A stretch of 54,526 nt of DNA from Pseudomonas sp. KBW05 (GCF_003852405.1 NZ_QAJM01000004.1:15420-69945); one strand, 5' to 3'. Shown: positions 10,869 to 23,216, numbered from the stretch's first letter. Numbers and translations: made by a program. Notes: generated from the letters alone by a model not told the origin.

Positions 10869-10935
10869 ACCCGGAGATTCTCGGCGACATATGTAGCCGC
10901 AAGGCTAATTTTTTTGTATTAGGAGCGTCTAGCCC

Positions 10936-11328
10936 ATGAGTATGCAGGACCCGTTAGCGGACATGCTAACTCGTATCCGTAATGCCCAGATGGCTGAAAA
11001 GTCCGTCGTAAGCATGCCATCTTCCAAGTTGAAGGTAGCTGTTGCCAAAGTCCTGAAAGACGAAGGCTACATTGCGGGTTATCAGATCAGCAGCGAAATC
11101 AAACCACTGCTGTCCATCGAGCTGAAGTACTTCGAAGGCCGTTCGGTCATCGAGGAAGTGAAGCGCGTTAGCCGTCCAGGCCTGCGTCAGTACAAGTCCG
11201 CTGAAGATCTGCCGAAAGTTCGTGGCGGTCTGGGCGTGTCTATCGTCTCCACCAACAAAGGTGTGATGACGGATCGTGCTGCGCGCGCTGCCGGTGTCGG
11301 CGGCGAAGTTCTTTGCACTGTGTTCTAA
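10936..11328 (+). CDS. rpsH: 30S ribosomal protein S8
   Basis: S8 (130 residues, [18 protein letters not shown]) is a primary binder of the central domain of 16S rRNA and the translational repressor of the spc operon in E. coli. TAGGAG precedes the ATG. Unlike its neighbours it is separated from the previous gene by 206 bases holding hairpins and a possible promoter, so its expression may be set partly independently. Confidence 0.97.
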   Translation: MSMQDPLADMLTRIRNAQMAEKSVVSMPSSKLKVAVAKVLKDEGYIAGYQISSEIKPLLSIELKYFEGRSVIEEVKRVSRPGLRQYKSAEDLPKVRGGLGVSIVSTNKGVMTDRAARAAGVGGEVLCTVF

Positions 11329-11340
11329 GGGGGGATAAGC

Positions 11341-11874
11341 ATGTCTCGCGTCGCTAAGAACCCCGTTAAGCTGCCAGCCGGTGTCGAAGTCAAATTCGCA
11401 GGCCAACAGCTTTCGGTGAAGGGTGCCAAGGGTACTCTTGAACTGAACATCCATTCGTCCGTTGAGATCGTTGAAGAAGCTGGTGAGCTGCGTTTCGCTG
11501 CTCGCAATGGCGATCAACAAACTCGCGCAATGGCCGGTACCACGCGTGCGTTGGTAAACAACATGGTCCAAGGCGTAAGCCAAGGCTTCGAGCGTAAGCT
11601 CCAGCTGGTCGGTGTTGGTTACAAAGCGCAAGCAAAAGGCACGGTTTTGAACCTGGCCCTTGGCTTCTCGCACCCAGTGGATTACGAACTGCCGGAAGGC
11701 ATCACCGCTGAGACTCCTAGCCAGACCGATATCCTGATCAAGGGCATCGATAAGCAACTGGTAGGTCAAGTGGCTGCTGAGATCCGCGACTTCCGTCCAC
11801 CAGAGCCGTACAAAGGCAAAGGTGTGCGCTACGCGGACGAAGTCGTCCGTCGTAAAGAAGCCAAGAAGAAGTAG
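11341..11874 (+). CDS. rplF: 50S ribosomal protein L6
   Basis: L6 (177 residues, [17 protein letters not shown]) stabilises the sarcin-ricin region and factor-binding site of the large subunit. Two tandem L6 folds are expected; the C-terminal [11 protein letters not shown] motif of the family is present. It lies 12 bases after rpsH behind an AAGGGGGG ribosome-binding site. Confidence 0.97.
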   Translation: MSRVAKNPVKLPAGVEVKFAGQQLSVKGAKGTLELNIHSSVEIVEEAGELRFAARNGDQQTRAMAGTTRALVNNMVQGVSQGFERKLQLVGVGYKAQAKGTVLNLALGFSHPVDYELPEGITAETPSQTDILIKGIDKQLVGQVAAEIRDFRPPEPYKGKGVRYADEVVRRKEAKKK

Positions 11875-11884
11875 GGCATAGCAA

Positions 11885-12235
11885 ATGACCGACAAAAAAG
11901 TTACTCGACTGCGTCGCGCTCGCAAAGCACGCCTGAAAATGCACGAACTCGAAGTCGTGCGTCTCTGCGTGTTCCGCTCGTCGCAGCACATCTACGCCCA
12001 GGTCATCTCGGCCGACGGCAACAAAGTCCTGGCAAGCGCCTCGACTTTGGATAAAGAACTGCGTGATGGTGCCACTGGCAACATCGACGCGGCCACAAAG
12101 GTTGGCCAGCTGGTCGCTACGCGTGCTAAGGCCGCTGGCGTCTCGCAAGTGGCTTTCGACCGCTCTGGCTTCAAGTACCACGGTCGCGTGAAAGCGCTGG
12201 CTGATGGCGCTCGTGAAGCTGGGCTGGAGTTCTAA
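11885..12235 (+). CDS. rplR: 50S ribosomal protein L18
   Basis: L18 (116 residues) mediates attachment of 5S rRNA to the large subunit together with L5 and L25. The basic N-terminus ([19 protein letters not shown]) and the C-terminal [20 protein letters not shown] block are typical. It sits 10 bases after rplF and 3 before rpsE. Confidence 0.97.
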   Translation: MTDKKVTRLRRARKARLKMHELEVVRLCVFRSSQHIYAQVISADGNKVLASASTLDKELRDGATGNIDAATKVGQLVATRAKAAGVSQVAFDRSGFKYHGRVKALADGAREAGLEF

Positions 12236-12238
12236 GTT

Positions 12239-12739
12239 ATGTCAAATAACGACCAAAAGCGCGACGAAGGCTACATTGAGAAGCTGGTTCAAGTTAACCG
12301 CGTAGCCAAAACCGTTAAAGGCGGCCGTATCTTCACTTTCACCGCGTTGACCGTGGTTGGTGATGGTAAAGGGCGTGTTGGCTTCGGCCGTGGCAAGTCG
12401 CGTGAAGTGCCTGCTGCGATCCAGAAGGCAATGGAAGCTGCTCGCCGCAACATGATCCAAGTTGACCTGAACGGGACCACTCTGCAGTACGCAATGAAGT
12501 CCGCCCATGGCGCTTCGAAGGTGTACATGCAGCCTGCTTCTGAAGGTACCGGTATCATCGCTGGCGGCGCTATGCGTGCTGTCCTCGAGGTTGCTGGCGT
12601 TCAGAACGTTCTGGCCAAGTGCTACGGCTCGACTAACCCGGTAAACGTGGTTCACGCCACTTTCAAAGGTTTGAAAGCTATGCAATCTCCTGAGTCCATC
12701 GCTGCTAAGCGTGGTCTGACTGTCAAGGAGATCTTCTGA
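12239..12739 (+). CDS. rpsE: 30S ribosomal protein S5
   Basis: S5 (166 residues) lies at the back of the small subunit, affects translational fidelity and forms the mRNA entry channel with S3 and S4. The N-terminal dsRNA-binding-like domain ([18 protein letters not shown]) and the following S5 fold are complete. Its start is 3 bases after the rplR stop, so translation is likely coupled. Confidence 0.97.
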   Translation: MSNNDQKRDEGYIEKLVQVNRVAKTVKGGRIFTFTALTVVGDGKGRVGFGRGKSREVPAAIQKAMEAARRNMIQVDLNGTTLQYAMKSAHGASKVYMQPASEGTGIIAGGAMRAVLEVAGVQNVLAKCYGSTNPVNVVHATFKGLKAMQSPESIAAKRGLTVKEIF

Positions 12740-12741
12740 TC

Positions 12742-12918
12742 ATGGCTACCGTTAAAGTAACGCTGATCAAGAGCATGACCGGCCGCATCCCTAACCACAA
12801 ACTGTGCGTTAAGGGTCTGGGTCTGCGTCGCATCGGTCACACTGTAGAAGTACTTGATACTCCCGAGAATCGCGGGATGATCAACAAGGCTTACTACATG
12901 CTGCGTGTAGAGGGTTAA
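12742..12918 (+). CDS. rpmD: 50S ribosomal protein L30
   Basis: A 58-residue reading frame starts [19 protein letters not shown] and contains [13 protein letters not shown], both typical of L30. The ATG is 2 bases after the rpsE stop and the gene ends 3 bases before rplO, in the standard spc position. It is short and easily missed by length-based gene finding. Confidence 0.97.
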   Translation: MATVKVTLIKSMTGRIPNHKLCVKGLGLRRIGHTVEVLDTPENRGMINKAYYMLRVEG

Positions 12919-12921
12919 TCG

Positions 12922-13359
12922 ATGAAACTCAATGATCTGAGTCCAGCGCCGGGTTCCCGTCGCGAAAAGCATCGTCCGGGCCGTGGTATCGGTAGCGGTT
13001 TGGGTAAGACTGGTGGCCGTGGCCACAAAGGTCAGACCTCCCGTTCCGGTGGCACCATCGCTCCAGGCTTTGAAGGCGGTCAACAGCCGCTGCATCGTCG
13101 CCTGCCTAAGTTCGGTTTCGTATCCCTGAAAGCCATGGATCGCGCAGAAGTGCGTCTGTCCGAGCTGGCTAAAGTGGAAGGCGACATCGTTACTGTGCAG
13201 ACCCTGAAAGATGCCAACGTGATCAACGTCAACGTACAGCGTGTGAAAATCATGCTGTCCGGTGAAGTGACTCGCGCTGTCACTATCGGCAAGGGAATCG
13301 GCGCCACCAAAGGTGCGCGTTCGGCTATCGAAGCAGCTGGCGGCAAGTTCGAGGAATAA
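12922..13359 (+). CDS. rplO: 50S ribosomal protein L15
   Basis: L15 (145 residues) is an assembly protein that contacts many 23S rRNA domains. The Gly/Arg-rich extended N-terminus ([19 protein letters not shown]) is diagnostic. Its stop codon directly abuts the secY ATG with no spacer, and GAGGAA at its end serves as the secY ribosome-binding site. Confidence 0.97.
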   Translation: MKLNDLSPAPGSRREKHRPGRGIGSGLGKTGGRGHKGQTSRSGGTIAPGFEGGQQPLHRRLPKFGFVSLKAMDRAEVRLSELAKVEGDIVTVQTLKDANVINVNVQRVKIMLSGEVTRAVTIGKGIGATKGARSAIEAAGGKFEE

Positions 13360-14688
13360 ATGGCTAAGCAAGGTGCTCTCTCAGCGCTCGGCAAAGGCGG
13401 TATGTCTGAACTTTGGGCTCGTCTGCGTTTTCTGTTCCTGGCGATTATCGTCTACCGAATAGGCGCACACATCCCGGTTCCAGGTATCAACCCGGACCGA
13501 CTCGCAGACCTGTTTCGACAGAATGAGGGGACCATTCTTAGCTTGTTCAACATGTTTTCCGGCGGCGCGCTGGAACGGATGAGCATCTTTGCACTGGGGA
13601 TCATGCCGTACATTTCGGCATCGATCATCATGCAACTGATGACCGCCGTCAGCCCGCAGCTGGAGCAGTTGAAGAAGGAAGGTGAAGCTGGCCGTCGCAA
13701 GATTAGCCAGTACACCCGCTACGGCACTGTAGCCCTCGCCCTGGTCCAAGCTATCGGCATGTCCGTTGGCCTGGCTGGGCAGGGTGTTGCGTTCACTGGT
13801 GACTTTGGCTTCCATTTCGTCGCGGTATCCACGTTTGTGGCTGGTGCGATGTTCATGATGTGGCTGGGTGAGCAGATTACTGAGCGTGGTGTTGGTAACG
13901 GTATCTCGATGTTGATTTTCGCAGGTATCGTCGCCGGTCTTCCGAGAGCAATTGGGCAGTCTTTCGAGTCTGCGCGTCAGGGTGATATCAATATCTTCGC
14001 CCTGGTTGCCATCGGTTTGCTGGCAGTAGCGATTATCGGTTTTGTGGTGTTCATTGAGCGTGGCCAGCGTCGTATTGCTGTTCACTACGCCAAGCGTCAG
14101 CAGGGCCGTAAGGTCTTCGCTGCGCAGACCAGCCACTTGCCGCTGAAAGTGAATATGGCCGGTGTTATTCCGGCAATTTTCGCGAGCAGCATTTTGCTGT
14201 TTCCGGCTTCGTTGGGTACCTGGTTTGGTCAGTCTGAAAATATGGGCTGGCTGCAGGACCTCTCTCAGTCGATCGCTCCTGGTCAGCCGTTGAATATTCT
14301 GCTGTTTAGTGCAGGGATTATTTTCTTCTGCTTCTTCTATACGGCGTTGATGTTCAATCCGAAAGACGTAGCGGAAAACCTGAAGAAGTCCGGTGCCTTT
14401 ATTCCGGGCATCCGTCCAGGTGAGCAGTCGGCACGCTACATTGATGGCGTTCTGACTCGTTTGACCCTGTTCGGTGCTCTATATATGACGGCCGTGTGCT
14501 TGTTGCCCCAGTTCCTGGTGGTTGCAGCAAACGTTCCGTTCTACCTTGGCGGGACCTCGTTGCTGATCGTCGTCGTGGTTGTGATGGACTTCATGTCCCA
14601 AGTACAATCGCACCTCGTTTCGCACCAGTACGAATCCCTGATGAAGAAAGCCAACCTGAAGGGCTACGGCAGCGGCATGTTGCGCTGA
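13360..14688 (+). CDS. secY: preprotein translocase subunit SecY
   Basis: SecY is the ten-helix channel through which SecA-driven preproteins and SRP-delivered membrane proteins cross or enter the inner membrane. The 442-residue product has the expected length, strong hydrophobic segments throughout and the family signature region [19 protein letters not shown] near residues 64-82. It is translated directly after rplO in the spc operon. Expected partners SecE and SecG are encoded elsewhere. Confidence 0.98.
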
Positions 14689-14716
14689 GTACCCCATAAG
14701 GTTCGAGGAGTTGGTG

Positions 14717-14833
14717 ATGAAAGTTCGTGCATCGGTGAAAAAGCTGTGCCGTAACTGCAAGATTATTCGCCGCGAAGGTGTTGTTCGAGTAATTTGCAGC
14801 GCGGAACCGCGTCACAAACAGCGCCAAGGCTGA
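14717..14833 (+). CDS. rpmJ: 50S ribosomal protein L36, zinc-binding form
   Basis: A 38-residue protein, [17 protein letters not shown] and onward, matches L36. The zinc ribbon ligands Cys11, Cys14, Cys27 and His33 are all present, so this is the zinc-containing (C+) form. A GAGGAG ribosome-binding site lies before the ATG. It closes the spc operon; a hairpin follows. Confidence 0.96.
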
Positions 14834-14848
14834 GTGTGATCCGCTTGA

Positions 14849-14876
14849 AGCCCGGCAGCTAGTGCGCTGCCGGGTT
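14849..14876 (+). terminator. hairpin between the spc and alpha operons
   Basis: CCCGGCAGC (14851-14859) pairs with GCTGCCGGG (14866-14874), extended by two more pairs. The sequence after it is AT-rich but has no uninterrupted T run. It could be a partial terminator or attenuator ahead of rpsM, or part of the alpha leader. Confidence 0.55.
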
Positions 14877-14962
14877 GATTATTTGTTATTACAGCGATAT
14901 TATCTCGCGCCCTATTTCTTGGCTTCCGGGGCGTAGGTAGCTGTCAATTGGAGTCCCACTGA

Positions 14963-15319
14963 ATGGCCCGTATTGCAGGCGTTAACATTCCAGATAACAA
15001 GCACACTGTTATCTCGCTGACCTACATCTATGGTGTTGGTCGCACAACTGCGCAGAAGATTTGCGCGGTCGCTGGGGTAAACCCAGCCGCTAAGATCAAG
15101 GATCTGAGCGACGAGCAGATTGAACAGCTGCGTGGCGAAGTGGCGAAGTTCACCACTGAAGGTGACCTGCGTCGCGAAATCAACATGAAAATCAAGCGTT
15201 TGATGGACCTCGGTTGCTATCGCGGTCTGCGTCATCGTCGTGGTCTTCCAGTACGCGGTCAGCGTACCAAGACTAACGCGCGTACCCGTAAAGGTCCGCG
15301 TAAGCCGATCCGCAAGTAA
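14963..15319 (+). CDS. rpsM: 30S ribosomal protein S13
   Basis: S13 (118 residues, [19 protein letters not shown]) is a head protein forming bridges to the large subunit and touching P-site tRNA through its C-terminal tail. It opens the alpha operon after a 129-base gap. In E. coli, S4 represses the operon through a pseudoknot around the rpsM start; whether the leader here folds that way was not tested. Confidence 0.97.
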   Translation: MARIAGVNIPDNKHTVISLTYIYGVGRTTAQKICAVAGVNPAAKIKDLSDEQIEQLRGEVAKFTTEGDLRREINMKIKRLMDLGCYRGLRHRRGLPVRGQRTKTNARTRKGPRKPIRK

Positions 15320-15349
15320 TCGCCCCAGCGAATCGACAGGAAAATTATC

Positions 15350-15739
15350 ATGGCAAAACCTGCTGCTCGTCCTCGTAAAAAAGTTAAAAAGACAGTGGTT
15401 GATGGCATCGCCCACATCCATGCTTCTTTTAACAACACAATCGTGACCATCACCGACCGTCAAGGTAACGCGCTGTCTTGGGCTACCTCTGGTGGTTCGG
15501 GTTTCCGCGGTTCCCGCAAGTCCACCCCGTTCGCTGCTCAAGTAGCTGCTGAACGTGCTGGTCAAGCTGCGCTGGAATACGGCCTGAAAAACCTCGACGT
15601 TAACGTCAAAGGTCCAGGTCCAGGTCGTGAGTCTGCTGTCCGTGCTTTGAACGGCTGTGGCTATAAGATCGCCAGCATCACCGACGTGACGCCAATCCCG
15701 CACAACGGGTGCCGTCCGCCGAAGAAGCGCCGCGTGTAA
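15350..15739 (+). CDS. rpsK: 30S ribosomal protein S11
   Basis: S11 (129 residues) forms the platform of the small subunit next to S18 and the 3' end of 16S rRNA. The sequence includes the conserved [20 protein letters not shown] block and the basic C-terminus [18 protein letters not shown] precedes the ATG. It lies between rpsM and rpsD as usual. Confidence 0.97.
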   Translation: MAKPAARPRKKVKKTVVDGIAHIHASFNNTIVTITDRQGNALSWATSGGSGFRGSRKSTPFAAQVAAERAGQAALEYGLKNLDVNVKGPGPGRESAVRALNGCGYKIASITDVTPIPHNGCRPPKKRRV

Positions 15740-15757
15740 TCCAGGAGATTGTAAAGA

Positions 15758-16378
15758 ATGGCTCGTTACATTGGTCCAAAATGCAAACTCGCTCGTCGCG
15801 AAGGCACCGATCTCTTCCTGAAGAGCGGCGTGCGCGCGATCGAATCGAAGTGCAACATCGAAGCAGCACCTGGTATCCACGGCCAACGCCGCGGTCGCCA
15901 GTCCGACTACGGCACCCAACTGCGTGAAAAGCAGAAGGTCCGTCGTATCTACGGCGTTCTCGAGCGTCAGTTCAGCGGCTACTACAAAGAAGCTGCTGGC
16001 AAGAAAGGTGCAACCGGTGAAAACCTGCTGCAACTGCTCGAATGCCGTCTGGACAACGTTGTATACCGTATGGGCTTTGGTTCGACTCGTGCCGAATCCC
16101 GTCAGCTGGTATCGCACAAATCCGTCAGCGTAAACGGCCAAACCGTTAACGTCCCGTCTTACCAGGTTCGTGCTGGTGACGTGGTCGCGATTCGCGAGAA
16201 AGCAAAAAACCAACTTCGCATTGTCCAAGCTCTCGATCTGTGTGCCCAACGTGGCCGCGTAGAATGGGTAGAAGTAGACACTGAGAAGAAGTCGGGCGTT
16301 TTCAAGAACGTTCCTGCTCGCAGTGATCTGTCCGCCGACATCAACGAAAGCCTGATTGTCGAGCTCTACTCCAAGTAA
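15758..16378 (+). CDS. rpsD: 30S ribosomal protein S4
   Basis: S4 (206 residues) initiates 5'-domain assembly of 16S rRNA and autoregulates the alpha operon in E. coli. The S4 RNA-binding domain is visible near residues 95-155 ([14 protein letters not shown] and [14 protein letters not shown]). Only two cysteines occur in the N-terminal region (9 and 32), so the zinc-knuckle form is not indicated. AGGAGA precedes the ATG. Confidence 0.97.
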   Translation: MARYIGPKCKLARREGTDLFLKSGVRAIESKCNIEAAPGIHGQRRGRQSDYGTQLREKQKVRRIYGVLERQFSGYYKEAAGKKGATGENLLQLLECRLDNVVYRMGFGSTRAESRQLVSHKSVSVNGQTVNVPSYQVRAGDVVAIREKAKNQLRIVQALDLCAQRGRVEWVEVDTEKKSGVFKNVPARSDLSADINESLIVELYSK

Positions 16379-16400
16379 GGGCTAGAAAATAGGTGCATCC

Positions 16401-17402
16401 ATGCAGATTTCGGTAAATGAGTTCCTGACACCCCGCCACATTGATGTGCAGGTTGTCAGTCCAACCCGCGCCAAGATCACTCTCGAGCCTCTCGAGCGTG
16501 GTTTTGGCCACACCCTGGGCAACGCGCTGCGCCGCATCCTGTTGTCCTCAATGCCCGGCTGTGCAGTAGTCGAGGCCGAGATTGACGGTGTGCTCCACGA
16601 GTACAGCGCCATCGAAGGTGTACAGGAAGACGTAATTGAAATCCTGTTGAACCTTAAAGGTCTGGCTATCAAGCTGCACGGCCGTGACGAAGTTACGCTG
16701 ACCTTGTCGAAGAAGGGTTCGGGGGTGGTTACCGCTGCCGATATTCAGCTGGATCATGATGTCGAGATCGTTAATCCCGATCACGTAATCGCTAACCTGG
16801 CGTCTAACGGCGCCCTGAACATGAAGCTCACCGTAGCTCGTGGTCGTGGTTATGAACCGGCCGACTCGCGTCAGAGCGATGAAGACGAAAGCCGCAGCAT
16901 TGGTCGCTTGCAGCTTGACTCTTCGTTCAGCCCGGTTCGCCGTATCGCATACGTGGTGGAAAACGCCCGTGTCGAACAGCGTACTAACCTGGACAAGCTG
17001 GTTATTGATCTGGAAACCAACGGTACTCTGGATCCTGAAGAGGCTATCCGCCGCGCTGCAACCATCCTGCAACAGCAGTTGGCTGCGTTCGTCGACCTCA
17101 AAGGTGACAGCGAACCAGTGGTAATCGAGCAGGAAGACGAGATCGATCCGATCCTGCTTCGCCCGGTTGACGATCTGGAACTGACTGTACGTTCGGCTAA
17201 CTGCCTTAAGGCGGAAAACATTTACTACATCGGCGACCTGATTCAGCGTACCGAAGTAGAACTGTTGAAGACTCCGAACCTGGGCAAGAAATCCTTGACT
17301 GAAATCAAGGACGTTCTGGCCTCCCGCGGTCTGTCCCTCGGCATGCGCCTCGACAACTGGCCGCCTGCAAGTCTTAAGAAGGACGACAAGGCGACTGCCT
17401 GA
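16401..17402 (+). CDS. rpoA: RNA polymerase subunit alpha
   Basis: The alpha subunit dimerises to start RNA polymerase assembly. The 333-residue protein has the N-terminal dimerisation/assembly domain (to about residue 235), an acidic linker (EQEDEIDPI) and the C-terminal domain that reads UP elements and contacts activators, with the conserved [11 protein letters not shown] segment. Length is normal. It is in the alpha operon between rpsD and rplQ, so polymerase and ribosome synthesis are co-expressed. Confidence 0.98.
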   Translation: MQISVNEFLTPRHIDVQVVSPTRAKITLEPLERGFGHTLGNALRRILLSSMPGCAVVEAEIDGVLHEYSAIEGVQEDVIEILLNLKGLAIKLHGRDEVTLTLSKKGSGVVTAADIQLDHDVEIVNPDHVIANLASNGALNMKLTVARGRGYEPADSRQSDEDESRSIGRLQLDSSFSPVRRIAYVVENARVEQRTNLDKLVIDLETNGTLDPEEAIRRAATILQQQLAAFVDLKGDSEPVVIEQEDEIDPILLRPVDDLELTVRSANCLKAENIYYIGDLIQRTEVELLKTPNLGKKSLTEIKDVLASRGLSLGMRLDNWPPASLKKDDKATA

Positions 17403-17443
17403 TCGTCGTAATCACCGAACGTGAGTTTGGTAAGGAATGAACC

Positions 17444-17830
17444 ATGCGTCATCGTAAAAGTGGTCGTCACCTGAGCCGTACCAGCTCGCACCGCAAGGCC
17501 ATGTTTCAAAACATGGCGGTGTCGCTGTTCGAGCACGAGCTGATCAAAACTACACTGCCGAAAGCTAAAGAACTGCGTCGCGTTGCTGAGCCGCTGATCA
17601 CTTTGGCCAAGACAGACAGCCTGGCTAACCGCCGTCTGGCTTTCGACCGTACTCGTTCGAAAGCTATCGTTGGTAAGCTCTTCAACGACCTGGGCAAGCG
17701 TTACGCTACCCGTGAGGGTGGCTACCTGCGCATCCTCAAGTGCGGTTTCCGCGCTGGCGACAACGCGCCTATGGCGTACGTCGAGTTGGTTGATCGTGCT
17801 ACTGCCGGCGAAGCTGTAAGCGCCGAGTAA
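17444..17830 (+). CDS. rplQ: 50S ribosomal protein L17
   Basis: L17 (128 residues, [20 protein letters not shown]) binds near the tunnel exit on the solvent side of the large subunit. AAGGAA precedes the ATG. It is the last gene of the ribosomal superoperon, and a strong terminator lies about 20 bases after its stop codon. Confidence 0.97.
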
Positions 17831-17847
17831 GACGTCAAGCTGTAACG

Positions 17848-17875
17848 AAAAACCGGGCCTAGTGCCCGGTTTTTT
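17848..17875 (+). terminator. rho-independent terminator of the alpha operon
   Basis: ACCGGGC (17852-17858) pairs with GCCCGGT (17864-17870), preceded by A residues and followed by a T run. It ends transcription after rplQ and separates the ribosomal block from katA. Confidence 0.92.
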
Positions 17876-18068
17876 GTGCGCGTAACAAAAGCACCACCCA
17901 TACAAGCTTCCCAGGGCAGTGGCATGCACTATCGGTCTCGGAGTTGTTGGTAGTAATTTTCTATTGAAGTCCGCAATTTAATGAATTTGTGGGTGTCATC
18001 TTCATGATCAATACTCTCCACCAAGCCGATTAGCCGGCAGTTTCAAGTCCGACCTGAGGAATATGCAC

Positions 18069-19517
18069 ATGAGCCAGAGTAAAGTTCTTACCACCGCCAG
18101 CGGCGCCCCTGTCGCGGACAACCAGAATTCCCGTTCCGCTGGGCCGCGTGGTCCGTTGCTGCTCGACGATTTCCATCTGATCGAGAAGCTCGCTCACTTC
18201 AACCGTGAAAATATTCCTGAGCGGCGTGTGCACGCCAAGGGTTCGGGGGCTTACGGTACCTTCACGGTCTCTAAAGACATTACCCAGTACACCAGTGCCA
18301 AGCTGTTCGAGTCTGTGGGCAAGCAGACCCCAACCTTTCTGCGATTTTCTACTGTGGGTGGCGAGCGCGGTTCGGCTGACACCGAGCGTGATCCACGTGG
18401 CTTCGCGTTGAAGTTCTACACCGAAGAAGGCAACTGGGACATCGTGGGTAACAATACCCCCGTGTTCTTCATCCGTGACCCGTTGAAATTCCCTGACTTC
18501 ATCCACACTCAAAAGCGTCTGCCCCAGAGCAATCTGAAGAGCGCGCAGATGATGTGGGATTTCTGGTCGCACTCTCCAGAGGCGCTGCATCAGGTCACCA
18601 TTCTGTTTTCGGATCGCGGCATCCCGGATGGCTACCGCCACATGCACGGCTTCGGTAGCCACACTTACAGCCTGATCAACGCAAAGGGTGAGCGTCACTG
18701 GGTGAAGTGGCACTACAAAACCAAGCAGGGCATCAAGAATCTGGCGCCAGCTGAAGCTGCGCGCCTGGCCGGGACTGATCCTGATTACGCCCAACGCGAC
18801 CTGTTCGGCGCAATTGAGCGTGGTGATTTCCCGAAATGGCGTGTCTGCATCCAGGTCATGACTGAGGCTCAAGCCGCTGCTCACTATGAAAACCCTTTCG
18901 ATGTGACCAAAACCTGGTCGCAGAAGGAGTTCCCGCTGATTGAAGTCGGCGAACTGGAACTGAACCGTAACCCGCAGAACTACTTCGCTGAAGTTGAACA
19001 GGCTGCATTCGGCCCGAGCAACATGGTTCCAGGTGTCGGCCTGTCACCAGACCGCATGCTGCAAGGTCGCGTATTCGCCTATGCCGATGCCCACCGCTAC
19101 CGTGTCGGTACAAACCACCAGCAACTGCCGGTGAATGCGCCTCTGAGCCCGGTGAACAGCTACCAGCGTGATGGTTCGATGGCGTTTGGCCCCAACGGTG
19201 GTGCCGCTCCTAACTACGAACCCAACAGCTACGCCGACGCGCCTAAACAAGCGCCTCAATATGCTGAGCCTGCGCTGGCCCTGAGCGGTGCCGCCGATCG
19301 TTACGATCACCGCGAAGACACTGACTACTACAGCCACGCCGGTGCGCTGTTCCGTCTGATGAGCGATGAGCAAAAAGCATTGCTCACCAACAACATCGCC
19401 GGTGCAATGGCTGGGGTTTCCAATGAGGTGGTTCAGCGTCAACTGGCGCACTTCTACAAGGCCGATCCAGCGTACGGAGAAGCAATCGCAAAGGCACTGG
19501 GTGTATCGCTTAACTGA
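18069..19517 (+). CDS. katA: monofunctional haem catalase KatA
   Basis: This enzyme splits hydrogen peroxide to water and oxygen. The 482-residue product has catalytic His55 in [10 protein letters not shown], Asn128 in VGNNTPVFF and the haem-ligand tyrosine in the [12 protein letters not shown] segment (about residue 338). It is a small-subunit clade catalase with no signal peptide, so probably cytoplasmic. The ATG at 18069 is preferred over one two codons earlier because GAGGA then sits 8 bases upstream instead of 2. It lies between rplQ and a ferritin gene, as in P. aeruginosa. Peroxide control by OxyR is plausible but no full operator was found. Confidence 0.97.
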   Translation: MSQSKVLTTASGAPVADNQNSRSAGPRGPLLLDDFHLIEKLAHFNRENIPERRVHAKGSGAYGTFTVSKDITQYTSAKLFESVGKQTPTFLRFSTVGGERGSADTERDPRGFALKFYTEEGNWDIVGNNTPVFFIRDPLKFPDFIHTQKRLPQSNLKSAQMMWDFWSHSPEALHQVTILFSDRGIPDGYRHMHGFGSHTYSLINAKGERHWVKWHYKTKQGIKNLAPAEAARLAGTDPDYAQRDLFGAIERGDFPKWRVCIQVMTEAQAAAHYENPFDVTKTWSQKEFPLIEVGELELNRNPQNYFAEVEQAAFGPSNMVPGVGLSPDRMLQGRVFAYADAHRYRVGTNHQQLPVNAPLSPVNSYQRDGSMAFGPNGGAAPNYEPNSYADAPKQAPQYAEPALALSGAADRYDHREDTDYYSHAGALFRLMSDEQKALLTNNIAGAMAGVSNEVVQRQLAHFYKADPAYGEAIAKALGVSLN

Positions 19518-19534
19518 CTCTAAACGATAAGCAG

Positions 19535-19559
19535 AACCGCCCTCATTTGGGCGGTTTTT
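19535..19559 (+). terminator. rho-independent terminator of katA
   Basis: AACCGCCC (19535-19542) pairs with GGGCGGTT (19549-19556) around a six-base loop and runs into TTTTT. It separates katA from the ferritin gene. Confidence 0.9.
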
Positions 19560-19672
19560 GCGTTATTTCAGCTACTTTTCTCCGGAAATCTTCACTTTTC
19601 TGCCGTTGATCCCGTGACCTCCGGGTCATCATGGTTCAAACTACAGACTTTCAAGCAGGGAGATGTAGGGCG

Positions 19673-20137
19673 ATGCAAGGTCACCCCGACGTAATCGATT
19701 ACCTCAACACGTTGCTGACGGGCGAACTGGCAGCTCGTGACCAATATTTCATCCATTCGCGTATGTACGAAGACTGGGGCTTCACCGAGCTCTACGAACG
19801 TATCAACCATGAGATGGAAGAAGAGGCACAGCACGCCGACGCGCTGATGCGCCGTATCCTGATGCTCGAAGGCACGCCGCGCATGCGTCCCGACGACCTG
19901 GACACCGGCACCACGGTGCCTGAGATGCTCGCCAGTGATTTGCGCCTGGAATACAAGGTGCGTGCCGCACTCTGCAAGGGCATTGAGCTCTGCGAGAAGC
20001 ACAACGACTATGTCACGCGTGAAATCCTGCGTGTGCAGTTGAACGACACCGAAGAAGATCACACCTACTGGCTGGAAAAGCAGTTGGGCCTGATCAAGCT
20101 GATCGGCCTGGAGAATTACCTGCAATCGCAGTTCTGA
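19673..20137 (+). CDS. ftnA: bacterial ferritin (FtnA type, formerly called BfrA)
   Basis: A 154-residue four-helix iron-storage protein. The start [15 protein letters not shown] follows a GGGAGATGTAGGG stretch; a longer in-frame start upstream adds non-family sequence. Diiron ferroxidase ligands Glu18, Glu51, His54, Glu93, Glu127 and His130 are visible. Position 52, where haem-binding bacterioferritins have methionine, is alanine. This agrees with the P. aeruginosa neighbour of katA, established as a haem-free ferritin despite its old name. It may help KatA by storing iron; KatA in turn needs haem. Many databases would still label it bacterioferritin. Confidence 0.9.
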   Translation: MQGHPDVIDYLNTLLTGELAARDQYFIHSRMYEDWGFTELYERINHEMEEEAQHADALMRRILMLEGTPRMRPDDLDTGTTVPEMLASDLRLEYKVRAALCKGIELCEKHNDYVTREILRVQLNDTEEDHTYWLEKQLGLIKLIGLENYLQSQF

Positions 20138-20148
20138 TTCCCGGTTAC

Positions 20149-20188
20149 AAAAAAGCCCCTGTCGCCTTAACGGTGACAGGGGCTTTTT
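20149..20188. terminator. bidirectional terminator between ftnA and uvrA
   Basis: AGCCCCTGTC pairs with GACAGGGGCT around a loop centred on 20170. A run precedes the stem and T run follows it, so it can terminate the ferritin transcript on the + strand and uvrA on the - strand. Confidence 0.92.
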
Positions 20189-20203
20189 GTTGGGCCCGAT
20201 AAA

Positions 20204-23038
<2,835 letters not shown>

Positions 23039-23088
23039 TATGGCCTCGCACGGCGGGCGTAAATAATGCAGGAGTATACGGCTAAAGA

Positions 23089-23104
23089 CTGGATGAATAT
23101 ACAC
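23089..23104 (-). promoter_or_regulatory. LexA-like SOS box upstream of uvrA
   Basis: On the - strand the site reads GTGTATATTCATCCAG, against the SOS pattern CTG-N10-CAG; only the first base departs from the outer triplets. It lies about 50 bases upstream of the uvrA start and directly follows a TTGACA -35 element (23105-23110). LexA binding there could repress uvrA until DNA damage. Confidence 0.6.
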
Positions 23105-23183
23105 TGTCAAATGGCCGCTTGCAGCCTTACATGAAAGCTGCGCGGCAAAGCGCCGCATATACCCTCTCAATCGATGGGACTGG

Positions 23184-23189
23184 TAGAAT
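23184..23189 (+). promoter_or_regulatory. possible extended -10 element for yajR
   Basis: TAGAAT is preceded by TGG, giving the extended -10 pattern TGnTAGAAT, about 28 bases before the yajR start. No good -35 is present, which extended -10 promoters can tolerate. Confidence 0.35.
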
Positions 23190-23216
23190 CGCCGCCGGTT
23201 CACACGAGGTTTTTCC

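Noticed and set aside
10677-10922. An 81-codon + strand frame across the rpsN-rpsH gap
   Set aside because: It starts inside rpsN, reads through the two hairpins and resembles no protein. The gap is better explained as regulatory.
14912-16249. A 445-codon - strand frame opposite rpsM, rpsK and rpsD
   Set aside because: Another codon-bias shadow; it covers three well-defined ribosomal genes on the + strand.
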